A stretch of 64,000 nt of DNA from assembly GCA_004154925.1 (NCBI GenBank), contig QJNS01000050.1, positions 303,483 through 367,482 of the forward strand, in the 5' to 3' direction. The notes below the pieces were generated by a model that was not told the DNA's origin, ran no database searches, and saw only the letters and a list, made by a program, of their open reading frames with translations. The stretch comes from Monosporascus cannonballus (Eukaryota; Ascomycota; Sordariomycetes; Xylariales). This document shows positions 50,081-59,293 of this stretch, in pieces. A program made the position numbers and the translations under genes. Positions within the stretch are counted from its first letter, which is position 1. Each line of letters starts with the position of its first letter.

Positions 50081-50398
50081 TGTAACAATTAAAAATTTAA
50101 TAAATTATTAAATTTTAATTGTACGAATTTATTTTAACAGAAATATCATAAAACCTTGGGTAATAAAATAATTTAATTACGTTTTGTAATATTAAAAATA
50201 TTTTAAATAACGAAATTATATTATAAATCGACCAGATCTTGATAACATCTTAAAGTCGTTATAAATTCAATTTTATTAAATACGACAAGTTTCGTTTAGA
50301 TTTGTTTGGATCTTAATACCAAAGAAGATCTAAATTACGTAACCCGTTCGTATGGATTCGACCGTTCCTTGCGGCCGGCCTTGGCTCGGGTTGTAACA
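50081..50398. mobile_element. Solo LTR of the element D family (318 bp, RIPped)
   Basis: TGTAACAATTAAAAATTTAA aligns with the D LTR start. The right part keeps GACCGTTCCTTGCGGCC, where D has GACCGTTCCTGGAGGCC. It ends GTTGTAACA. The TSD is CAATT on the left and CAACC on the right, differing only by C-to-T. Confidence 0.8.
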
Positions 50399-51085
50399 CA
50401 ACCTTTCCTCGCGATCAGCCTAACTTTAACAGCTTTCCTATTCAAAAGACCGTATAATTAGAGCCGAAAAGGCATTGTTGCTTCCACGAATTCCAGTCCA
50501 TATTTTTCGCTGCTAATTACCAAACCCAGATGTCAGCTAAGTGAGGAGTTCCAGATTGTTATGGCCAATCCCAGTAAGGACCAAACTATCGCGCCACTAT
50601 TTCTCGCATAAGGTCAAGGGAACCATATATTTATAATTCGTTACATCGGCCTAACATTAGCGGCTTCAAGAGTTCGTGGTAACTGTTATGCGTTTCGAAA
50701 TCCAACGTCCTAACTATTAAGAGACGTCGACTATAGCGTTTCCACCCTTCTGTCTAGTTTTGCTTAGAATTTAGCTAATTGGTTGACTCTACATGAGCAT
50801 ACAGCAATAAGAAAGCAGATCGTTCCGGTATGTATAATTAGAATGTGCCAGTTCTCCCCGTCCCTTCCTGGGCTAGTTTTTAACACGTATAATGGTGCTT
50901 CTACCACTTATGACATTTCGCCAAAGGACTTCGAGATGAGGCCAGTGATGAGAGACTCGTGCCCCTCTTCTTACGCACGAGTTTGTACACACACACATAC
51001 ATGTGTGAGTGTGCTCGTCACGCTGATTATTGATACTATTATCAGCGCCATCATCGCCTTGGTGTTAGCGTAAATAGGTAGTTAT
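50399..51085. other. Gene-free stretch with a short CA/TG microsatellite
   Basis: Normal composition returns here. A (CA)n-(TG)n tract lies at 50986-51013. The 96-codon frame at 50783-51073 has no recognisable motif, apart from a hydrophobic tail, and is not called. Confidence 0.45.
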
Positions 51086-51348
51086 TAGTTATGATTGCTG
51101 GGCATCTCGTAGTACACTCGATCTCCGTATAATTCCGCCGGTCTTGTGTAGAGTTCCGTGGGTGGCGCCAGTGGTTCCGGCGACTTCCACTGGGAAGGGA
51201 GCGAAGGAGGAGCAGTAGGCTCCGCCGGTCCGGCAGGCGGGGGACATTGCGGATCTTTCGCCTTCCGTACCAGAAGCCCACCGCCGCGACGATGGTCGCC
51301 CCAAGAACAGCACCGATGGCTATGGCCGCGATAGTCCCAGGGCTCAGG

Positions 51349-51587
51349 TGTCAGACCCAGCTGAAGTCGATCAAACAGCTAAGCCTTGGCTTAGTTTGAT
51401 CACCTACTGAAACAAGGCTACTTTATGCACCCCCGGTACCTTTTCTCTTGGCTACAGTTGTATTTACGTGTATAAAAGGAGGGTTCGCTACCCTCACCTT
51501 CTAGCTAGGACCTTCTAGAGGTCAGGCAACCTTCAATACACTTCTTCTTCAATTATATGCTTCTGTGTGTGATGCCAGGGTCTCACA
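51349..51587. mobile_element. Solo LTR (239 bp) inside the membrane-protein pseudogene
   Basis: Begins TGTCAGACCC and ends GGGTCTCACA (terminal inverted bases), with the exact TSD TCAGG (51344-51348 and 51588-51592). It contains a TATAAAAGG box at 51472-51480 followed by pyrimidine-rich sequence, typical of an LTR promoter. It is not RIP-mutated. Confidence 0.9.
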
Positions 51588-51940
51588 TCAGGCTATTACC
51601 CGCCTCCTGGGTTAATTCCTGCGCCCCTGGCGGAAGGGGTGACGAGGTTGAAGACCTGGTCGAGCTGAGACTTGAGGTCGTAACTGACGATGAGAAGTCG
51701 ACAGAGGAGGCGGTGCGTGTGGGTGTGGCGGAATGAAAGTACTTAAGGTGGAGGTAGAAGTGGACGTGACGGTTTCGACCAGTATATCGCGACGGATGAA
51801 GAAGCTCGTGCTCCAGAAACCACCGTTTAACTGTTCGTCATCGGTGCCGTGTGCATTGACGATGCGGAACACGAAGGGTTCGGTGACGTTCGCCTCTTCC
51901 GTTTTCACTTCCCACATGTACCATTCGGTCGCTAGGTTGG

Positions 51941-52004
51941 CTTTTTAACGCATCTTATTTACCAATCCCTCATGGTTGAGTAATTGCGACGCTAGATAAC
52001 TTAC
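51941..52004 (-). other. Intron of the membrane-protein pseudogene (64 bp)
   Basis: GTAAGT donor (51999-52004 in reverse), AAAAG acceptor, CTCAAC branch-like site. Removal restores the frame (QIA|TNLATEWY). Confidence 0.8.
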
Positions 52005-52332
52005 TTGCGATCTGGACCGAGGTGGCAACCTTCCCCCGCTGGTAGTAGTACAAATTGATGCCCTCGTAGATGGTGCTCCATTTGATGTTAATGGTCGACG
52101 TCTCCCCAAAGACAATGGGCCACGACCTGGGGAAGATGAACGACCCGTTGGCACTGTCCCGGGGCTCAGTATAGATTATCCCCAAGTTTTCCTGCCTTCT
52201 CTGAAGGAGGGAGCCGAAGCCGTCGAAGGGATTCCGCATTTTCCGCTGTCCCCGCAAGAGGGAAAACAGACGAAAGAAAGGAGTTGAGGCGGCGCGTACC
52301 ACGTCTAAGAGAGGGTTCCCCAAATATACCAC

Positions 52333-52880
52333 CCTTTAACCGCTGCAGCAGAACACTTGTTGGGCCCCAAGCGAGATCGTGCTAAGTATGCATGTAACAG
52401 CTAGTCCAGCATCCCACCTTCTCGAAGCGGTCCATGCCAGCCATTCTTAAGAAAACAGCCTCAAGGGCCTAGTGGCCTGCGGGCTTGACAGCCCGTCGTA
52501 TCACTGGGAATTCTCAGCATTGGAAAACATGCCAGGCCCAAGCTCTCATAAGCCAACATCAGAAGACGAAAGAAATGGACGATCAACAGTTCTTGGCGCT
52601 CGACGGTGATAGGCTGGCTTCATACCTGTTAGTCGGTACAGTTCCTTCGGGAACCGGGGGACGGCAAGGGCCCCTTGCTAGTCAGACCGCCCCGGGCGGC
52701 TATGCACCAACCTGATTGTGGGGCTTGTGAGGCCATACCAGTCCCGGTCGACTCATCTCGGATGGATTCGCATGTCGAGCTGATCCTTTTTTATCACCCA
52801 TCTTGTTGTCGCTGTTGTCACTCGACGGCCATGCCTACAAACGTGAAAATCATATGAAGTGAGACTTCAAGCCTCACGCA
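52333..52880. other. Intergenic region upstream of the GT31 gene
   Basis: No gene supported. It is the shared 5' region of the - strand pseudogene and the + strand glycosyltransferase gene; the 60-76-codon frames here carry no motif. Confidence 0.5.
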
Positions 52881-54356
52881 ATGCTGCTGCGAAAAGGCTC
52901 GAAGCCGCGCAAGCTTCGGCTGGCGCTGGTCGCATCAGTCTTCATTGCACTTGTGCTCTTCTCCCGCCATCATTCTGCCATCTCACCCGCGATTCCTGCT
53001 CCCCGGAGCGAACTAGCCACGGATGAATGTCAGAAATCGCCTGTAGGGGACGATGTCCTCGTGGTGCTGCGCACAGGCGCTACCGAGGCGCTCGAGAAGC
53101 TCACCGTTCATTTCGAGACCATCCTCACGTGTATCTCGGACTATGTCATCTACTCGGACATGGAGGAAGACATAGAAGGGCACCACGTCTACGACGTTCT
53201 CGACCAGGTTAACGACACCATCAAAGACACCGTGCCTGAGTTTAAGCTCTACAACCACCTCCGCGCCAGCGGCAGGCGGGGACTCAACTACCAGACCATG
53301 TTCGGAAGCGGGCCATCCGGCGCCTTGGAGAACCCGGGCTGGAAACTCGACAAGTGGAAGTTTCTCCCCATGGTCGACCGGGCGCTTCAGCACAGACCCA
53401 ATGCCAAGTGGTTCGTGTTTGTTGAGTCAGACACATATTTGATTTGGCACAACATGTTGGAATACCTATCGAGATTCGATGCGAGCCAGCCCCACTACCT
53501 CGGCAAGCACATGTACATCGGGGACGTCCTCTTCGCCCACGGGGGATCTGGGTTCGCGCTGTCTAACCCGGCCCTGAGGAAGGTCACGGGATACTGGAGG
53601 GAACATCGGGACCAATTCGATCAATACACGGAGAAGGAGTGGGCCGGCGACATGATCCTGGGGAAGGCGCTCAAGGACGTGGGCGTCGACATGCGCTGGG
53701 TATTTCCCCACCTCCAGGGGGATAGTCTGACTGCGATGGACTGGAACGTGTCGAAGCTCGGCCGGGAGCCTTGGTGCTACGCGCCGATAACCTTTCACCA
53801 TATGAACAGGGTCGAATTCGACATGCTGTGGAGCTTCGAGCAGGAGTGGCATCGCCGTAACCGCGGTGTCGCCACTCTCCGCTTCCGCGACATCTTCAAG
53901 AGCCTTGTCCGCCCCCGGCTCCAACCAGCGCGCGAAGACTGGGACAATATTTCTACCGGGCCCGAGAACAGCGACGAGGCCCTGGCGAGCTTCTCGGACT
54001 CGGATGTCAAGAGGAACGGACTATCTGCGGCGGAGCGGGAGGCCCATCTCTCGTTTGACAGGTGTCGGGCCGCGTGCGAGAGCAGGCCTCTATGTATCCA
54101 ATTCTCCTACACCCCAGGAAAGTGTTCCACCTCGAACGAGCTGCGGTTGGGACACGCGGCAGACTCGCAATGCCTAGAGTATTCGAATGCAGCCGGGAAA
54201 TGCATCAAATCCGGAGCGGCGGAGGGAAAAGACGACGTCAGTGCAGGAAGAAGCTCAGTACGCTCTGGCTGGGTCATGGGCAGGGTCTCAGACTATGTAA
54301 AACGCTTGGATCAATCCTGCGATAGCCCGGAGGGGAATGAATGGGTTATGAAATGA
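52881..54356 (+). CDS. GT31-type (Fringe/core-1-like) glycosyltransferase with C-terminal PAN-like region, 491 aa
   Basis: An uninterrupted single-exon gene. Residues 12-28 form a signal anchor (LRLALVASVFIALVLFS) after a basic N-terminus, giving a type II Golgi membrane topology. Residues 58-90 hold the first Rossmann-like strand (VLVVLRTG; SDYVIYSD). WFVFVESDTYLIW at 177-189 carries the E/D-x-D metal/nucleotide-sugar site (E182-S-D184). GGSGFALS and AGDMILGKAL provide the later acceptor-side and catalytic acidic blocks. About residues 384-440 a Cys-rich stretch (DRCRAACESRPLCIQFSY, GKCSTSNELRLG) looks like a PAN/Apple fold. Fungal GT31/DUF604 proteins with this layout are common; they are thought to transfer hexoses (often beta-1,3) to glycans, but the substrate is unknown. 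The N-terminal start is supported by the basic/TM layout. Codon use is GC-rich, with no sign of RIP. Confidence 0.88.
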   Translation: MLLRKGSKPRKLRLALVASVFIALVLFSRHHSAISPAIPAPRSELATDECQKSPVGDDVLVVLRTGATEALEKLTVHFETILTCISDYVIYSDMEEDIEGHHVYDVLDQVNDTIKDTVPEFKLYNHLRASGRRGLNYQTMFGSGPSGALENPGWKLDKWKFLPMVDRALQHRPNAKWFVFVESDTYLIWHNMLEYLSRFDASQPHYLGKHMYIGDVLFAHGGSGFALSNPALRKVTGYWREHRDQFDQYTEKEWAGDMILGKALKDVGVDMRWVFPHLQGDSLTAMDWNVSKLGREPWCYAPITFHHMNRVEFDMLWSFEQEWHRRNRGVATLRFRDIFKSLVRPRLQPAREDWDNISTGPENSDEALASFSDSDVKRNGLSAAEREAHLSFDRCRAACESRPLCIQFSYTPGKCSTSNELRLGHAADSQCLEYSNAAGKCIKSGAAEGKDDVSAGRSSVRSGWVMGRVSDYVKRLDQSCDSPEGNEWVMK

Positions 54357-55941
54357 CGGGCTCCCAGAGGGCCAGGGGCATTTGATGGAAAGGTCTTTGG
54401 GACGCGAGTGCTCCCTTCCGATGCAGGATGATTCCCGGTTGACGATGCTCCTCCGTTGGTTCGCTCATACGATGGCATCTGGATAGTCTCAGGGATCAGG
54501 GCCAATACACAGACGAGCATAGAGGTATACATGAGAAGCGGAGGGGGAAGCCTCATACTGCAGCCTCTACGCGCAGGACTGAGGAGAGGGGCCCTGTAAG
54601 TATATGCAGGTAATGACATGTGTATATAAAGAGGGTATAGGCTCTTGACATATCACCTCCTCGAATAGCCAGTCCAGGACAGATCCGAGCTGAAAGGGGT
54701 CAGTGGTGTACTTGTTGGAATGCTGGTCAGAATAGGGGTACGGCGACCCACACCTTCGGCATAGAAGTTGTGTAACCCCCGGGCCTTAAGGCAGACCACT
54801 TAGTATGCGGTCTAACGGATACTCAGCCTACCATTGACACTAATTGCATAGTACTACAGATGTTGGGCGCAAACCATGATACAGATCAAGGAATAATTCA
54901 ACCGAGGAAAGAACGACATTGAAGTGGGACTTTCAATGGATATAGCAAGCTCCAAAAATCAAAACGCAAAGTTGGTTTGTATAACAGGCAAGGAACTACG
55001 TCTTAGAGGGAAGGCTGCGGAGGACTATTAAAGATTTTAAACCTACGAATCTTGCATCGAACTGAAACAAACGTAGCATGTTTCATCGTCCGATGGCGGT
55101 CGACGAATGGTCGCACGGCTTATTGATAACCACATTCTTACTCTCGGTACCTTTTATTCCGTTGCTACAGATTTCCCACTGCTTCACCCGGTTATAGTGA
55201 TTACTATGTGGTAATCTAGGGAAGCCGGCGGTAGCCGTGATTTGACAAGGCCAGCTCATACGCAGTCTTTCCACATCACACAAGTACTGGAGCGAACACC
55301 TCTATCGTCGCATCTGGAGGATTTTTTAGGTTTGAGGCGGCGTTGGAATTGCAACTCAACCTCTTCGTCAGACTAGAGCCGTGCGCTCATCCAGCTTATC
55401 AATCGCTGAGATATTCTACGCGACAGAATACGCTTCCAGCCGGAATCAAGATTCGTTCGCTTACAATCAGCCAGATTTGAGAGATCGCTCGTTCCAGGGA
55501 CGACTAAACTGCACAGCAGCGCCTATAAGCTCTAGTGATACCCTTGCTATGGGTTCCTTTCAAGAACATCCTACATGCATAGACGCTTCCCCAGGGCCGT
55601 GTAATGAATTTGGCAACGTGTTCGCAAGTCAAGGTTTTACATGCATACCACGCTAACATCGACAGATGCAGGCAATGACCCAGCCAGTGAAGTCACTGCC
55701 TTGGCATTGGGAAACTCCGCGACGAACAAACATTATAAATACTGGGAGCCTGCTTCTTGTGTAACAGTGCTATTTCCATGACGTTCTCTCCACGAGCGTA
55801 TAAGAAGGCAGGGGCGTGCCTTGGTGGGAAGCTGGCTGGGGAAGAATCCTGCTCTGAAGTTCCCGTCTACGAAGCAGAGGCATTCTTGCTGTCAGTTTTG
55901 CTTGATCAGCCTTTGGACCCGTACCCCTGGATTGATCTCCA
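54357..55941. other. Gene-free stretch (1.6 kb)
   Basis: Open frames are up to about 100 codons (for example 54311-54619 -, 55381-55656 +) without recognisable domains. It contains a TGTATATAAAGAGGG box-like sequence at about 54618-54632. Probably decayed intergenic DNA. Confidence 0.45.
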
Positions 55942-57311
55942 GTGAACATGAGGAAAGAAGCGATCATCCCGGCTTGCGTATTTACAGGCTTGTCCTGCGT
56001 GTTCATCGGTCTACGATTATATGCTCGCATGGTTCTAGTCAACTGGCTCGAAGGAGACGACTATCTCTTAACAGCTGCGCTTGTGAGTCCCATCCTCCTC
56101 TCTGCCCCCTACTATAGTACTTAAAAGATTAAACTCAGTAGATGCTTTGGTCAATACTACCGTCTAACGTATGGCACTACACAGTTCGCCCCTCTTGCGC
56201 ATGTTACGATGCACCTAGTGGGTTAGTTACTCGAACCTTCGAAATATGAATCCGATCATCGAGCTGAGTGAGACATAAATGTCCACCAACGATGATTACG
56301 TCTATGCTCAGCTTATTCCGCGGGAAGCTAATCGCATCGTAGCTGGAAGAGTAGGTTGTCCACGCACGCTCTCCGTCGTATTACGGTCGCTGAACCCTCC
56401 CTAGGCAAACTGGCTTGGAGCATCATTCTGGGGAATATCCTCAGTCTTATGCAAACTCTCGATCGTCTGGCAGCACCCGCGACTGTTCCAGCTACGGTAG
56501 ATGAGACGAGCATGCAATATACTCCAGCTTGTGTGCATACTCCATGGTCTCACGATGTTTTCCTGCAAACCCCTGTAGTGCATTCCAATCTCGCTCTCGT
56601 GGGGTGTTGGCGGAGGGAGACGCATAAACAGGCGCATTGTTCAATCCGTGGTATGCATCATTCTCGCCAGGCCCTTTTACCAACTCGCAGATTGCTGACA
56701 TCTTCCAGTAAGCGCTCAATCTGTTTATGTTCATCTCTGCTCCCTTCTTTCGCCTTCCTTTAATTCCTGTAATTCACTATAGCGTCTTGAATGACCAGTG
56801 AATAATGGCCGCCGCCTTGTCACAAAAGGATAATCATTGTAGAGGCACCGGTGTCAATACTACCCTCGACATAATGCTCTACGCCCTCCCAATACCTCCC
56901 ATATATAATCTACAGATATCCCGAAACTAGAAGATGGCCTTGATATTCGTTTTCACATCCGGATTAATGTTAGTCACCCCTGAGGCCTGGACTGTCCCAG
57001 GAAAGACTCCTAAATAATTTGTGTTCTGCATTGCCATTGTCGCGTCCCTTTTCAGATCATTTTGATAAATCAAACCTTCCAAAACACAACTAAATGTTCG
57101 GCAGTTGAGGAGGGACCCTTGGTTCAGACACGGACAAGACCCCTCTCGAGTAGTACTTGGGCCATTATCTAAGGTAACTCACGCAGAGCCGGTGGAAGGC
57201 ATTGCTCTTTCGTCTGGAATCGAGATAGATGCGGGCGTAATATGCGCTTGTCCCGTCGTCATGAGGCCGCTTCTCGCGCGGTTCTTCCCAAGCCGGTTTG
57301 CCTCTACCAAC
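55942..57311 (+). pseudogene. Degraded fungal rhodopsin-domain (Pth11-like) integral membrane protein gene
   Basis: Blocks occur in the order expected for the Rhodopsin_Fungal family of seven-TM proteins. Near 55960-56080 are CVFIGLRLYARMVLVN and LEGDDYLLTAALV (first helices and the conserved DDYL). At 56868-56970 are DIMLYALPIPPIYNLQ and KMALIFVFTSG (helices 5-6). Near 57030-57060 is CIAIVASLFRSF, and at about 57213-57300 are GIEIDAGVICACPVVM and RPLLARFF (last helix). The blocks are broken by TAG at 56928-56930, where Gln (CAG) is plausible, and by a stop after SLFRSF. The segment between 56125 and 56860 is unreadable. Relatives sense surface or plant cues in pathogenic fungi, but no function can be claimed here. 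Confidence 0.65.
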
Positions 57312-59255
57312 CTCAGGACAACATTCTCTGGACAATTTTCCTTTGCTTCTTCGGGCGCGTCGCGTCGGAAGTCTCCAAACAGGCGAGCATATGCAATCTT
57401 CAGCTTCGTCCTTTTGGCCCATGTACGATGATTCCGAAGGTGTATTTCTGTCTGAGATCACCACCTTTCGTTACCCTTAAGCGCAGTTTCTATGTCCCCA
57501 GAGGTCCGAAGCCCTCTATGCACTACCGTCCAGTCAATGGAACTACTGACCGACTCTGCTATGTAATGTAGTCAAGCGAGCCCTAGGAAAGCAGGCCCGG
57601 GTCGTGGAATAACGATGCAAACCTTTCAGCGGGGCGCGTTTAATGAAAACGACCAGCAGGAGCGTATAATATCCGACGGAATCCATGCGCGCCGAGGTTT
57701 CGATACGACCGCCGAACAGGCGAGCGATCGCCAGAGCGAAAGCGAGCTGATACCACACGGAAGAGATTGGTTTTCTACTGCAGATAGGCGCTGAGTAACC
57801 TCCGCTGAGTAACCTCCGCTGTGAATGTAGAAGGCGCATATCAGGGAAGGAAATGGATGCCTTGAGAGGGCAATTAAGCTGGATGTGTCTGTCTAGGTAG
57901 CAATAGGTAGACGATGGGAGGCAGGCAGACTTAATATGCTGTAACTTCTCTACTATGGGGATATGGGCATCCACTTATCCGTACCGGCAAAGAAGTTATG
58001 CTTATGCACGCGCAATAGTTCCATGGAGACTTATGAGCAAATAGTTTCTTGCTACGTAGGCTATCTCGACGCGTGGACCGTTTAGCCGTTCTCGCTTTAG
58101 TTTATACACATGCAGCTTCTAGGTGGGAACTTGGTAATAATGATGAGAAACTCAGAAATCTAACGGAAGTGAGAGGCCCCTTTAAGCGCTCCCAGAGACC
58201 CCCCTATCCTATCAATAATTTCTCGAACCAAGGTAGGTTGGGAAGTCTCTCGGGCCTCGTCGTTTCACTATTGATCAGGGGAACAGCAACCCATGCTACA
58301 CTAAGATATTGCATTAGACAAGTGATGCTATGCGTTGCATCAGGGACCGGAAAGGCAGGTCGTGGTCTCTTACACTATATCACATCGCTTACCTCAACAT
58401 TGGCCGAGGAGTGGACGTTGACATCATGTAAGCTTTGTAGGTCTTTCCCCCAGCTATTAATGCCTGTCTGCTATAAGTTCCTTAAAAGCATAGAAGCCGC
58501 TAGCTCTTTTAGTCCACAATACATTGAATACAGCTTTGACATAGAAGTTATGTCTCTGTATATACGGTTTATATAGTTGGAAATAGACAAAGCCTAGTAG
58601 TCCTTTGCTGCATGGAATTCTGCTGTAGGCGGGTTAGGATACAGGGGTATCAAGCTTTTTAATTGTTCACATACTTAGTGCCAGGACGCACGTTAGTGGT
58701 ACATCAGGGAGACCTCGGAGGGTAGATTCGCGCAAGGATCTGTGCATGCAAGAAGATGGTTGGTTAGCGGCAACCAAAAATAGATTAGCGCTACCGAACG
58801 ACGCGACGTCACCATCACACTTCTCCGCTTGAGAGTGGGACGGTGGAGTTGTCGCGCGCGTATCCGTCCATATCTGCTGATTTCCGCACCCTGGAGCTCC
58901 TGGCTACCTTATATTACCTTTTAAAGCTTTCTGCTTCCCCCCCGGATATTGTAGCTGTCTCACGTGTACAGTTAAAGGGTTTTCCATGTTCCAACTATCG
59001 CGAGATTCAACCTTACCTTGCCGCTGTCTACCTTATCCGTCGCCTTGGATTCTTCACCCACCGAGTAACGACTCAGAAACGACTCAGGTCTGGTTATTGG
59101 GACGCGATATCGAGGTTAACCCACGTCTCGACCCCCTAAATAAAGCTCTATCGTAGACCAACCTGGAAAGCCTACCTGACCGAACCTGGAAGGATCACCC
59201 TTCGCAAGCAGTCGGGGAGAAGCGCCTTGTTTCAATTCGGCATTTAAAAAGCGTC
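57312..59255. other. Gene-free stretch (1.9 kb)
   Basis: Frames of 143 codons (57543-57974 -), 175 codons (58049-58576 +) and 98 codons (58843-59139 +) have no recognisable motif or gene-like start context and are not called. A 14-bp tandem duplication, GCTGAGTAACCTCC twice, lies at 57790-57817. Confidence 0.4.
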
Positions 59256-59288
59256 ATGGGTCACATCGAGCCAGCTATGCCGCGGTAG
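59256..59288 (+). promoter_or_regulatory. Upstream ORF in the 5' leader of the 720-aa protein gene
   Basis: ATG at 59256 opens a 10-codon frame ending TAG at 59286-59288, only 5 nt before the main ATG at 59294. If it lies in the mRNA it could lower translation of the main frame. Transcript start is unknown. Confidence 0.45.
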
Positions 59289-59293
59289 TCATT

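Larger units (their letters stand above)
51086..52332 (-). pseudogene. Kre9/Knh1-like Ser/Thr-rich single-pass membrane protein, split by a solo LTR
   Basis: On the - strand, exon 1 (52332 to 52005) includes GSFIFPRSWPIVFGETSTIN, then IKWSTIYEGINLYYYQRGKV. An intron with intact signals (GTAAGT...AG, 52004 to 51941, 64 bp) joins in frame to NLATEWYMWEVKTEEANVTE, PFVFRIVNAHGTDD and LNGGFWSTSFFIRRD. A Ser/Thr-rich stalk (VTTSSLSSTRSSTSS), a transmembrane helix (SPGTIAAIAIGAVLGATIV) and a cytoplasmic tail ending EMPSNHN, stop at 51086-51088, complete the layout. The extracellular part resembles Ig-like Kre9/Knh1 N-domain proteins; function is otherwise unknown. Breaks: a 239-bp solo LTR inserted between stalk and helix, and frameshifts near 51730-51742 and in the G-run at 51239-51243. 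No convincing signal peptide is left at the N-terminus. Confidence 0.78.

Noticed and set aside
57543..57974. 143-codon - strand frame
   Set aside because: No recognisable domain, no start context, and it covers a tandem-repeat tract; not enough to call a gene.
58049..58576. 175-codon + strand frame
   Set aside because: No family resemblance, mixed composition and no promoter or intron signal; kept as unassigned sequence.
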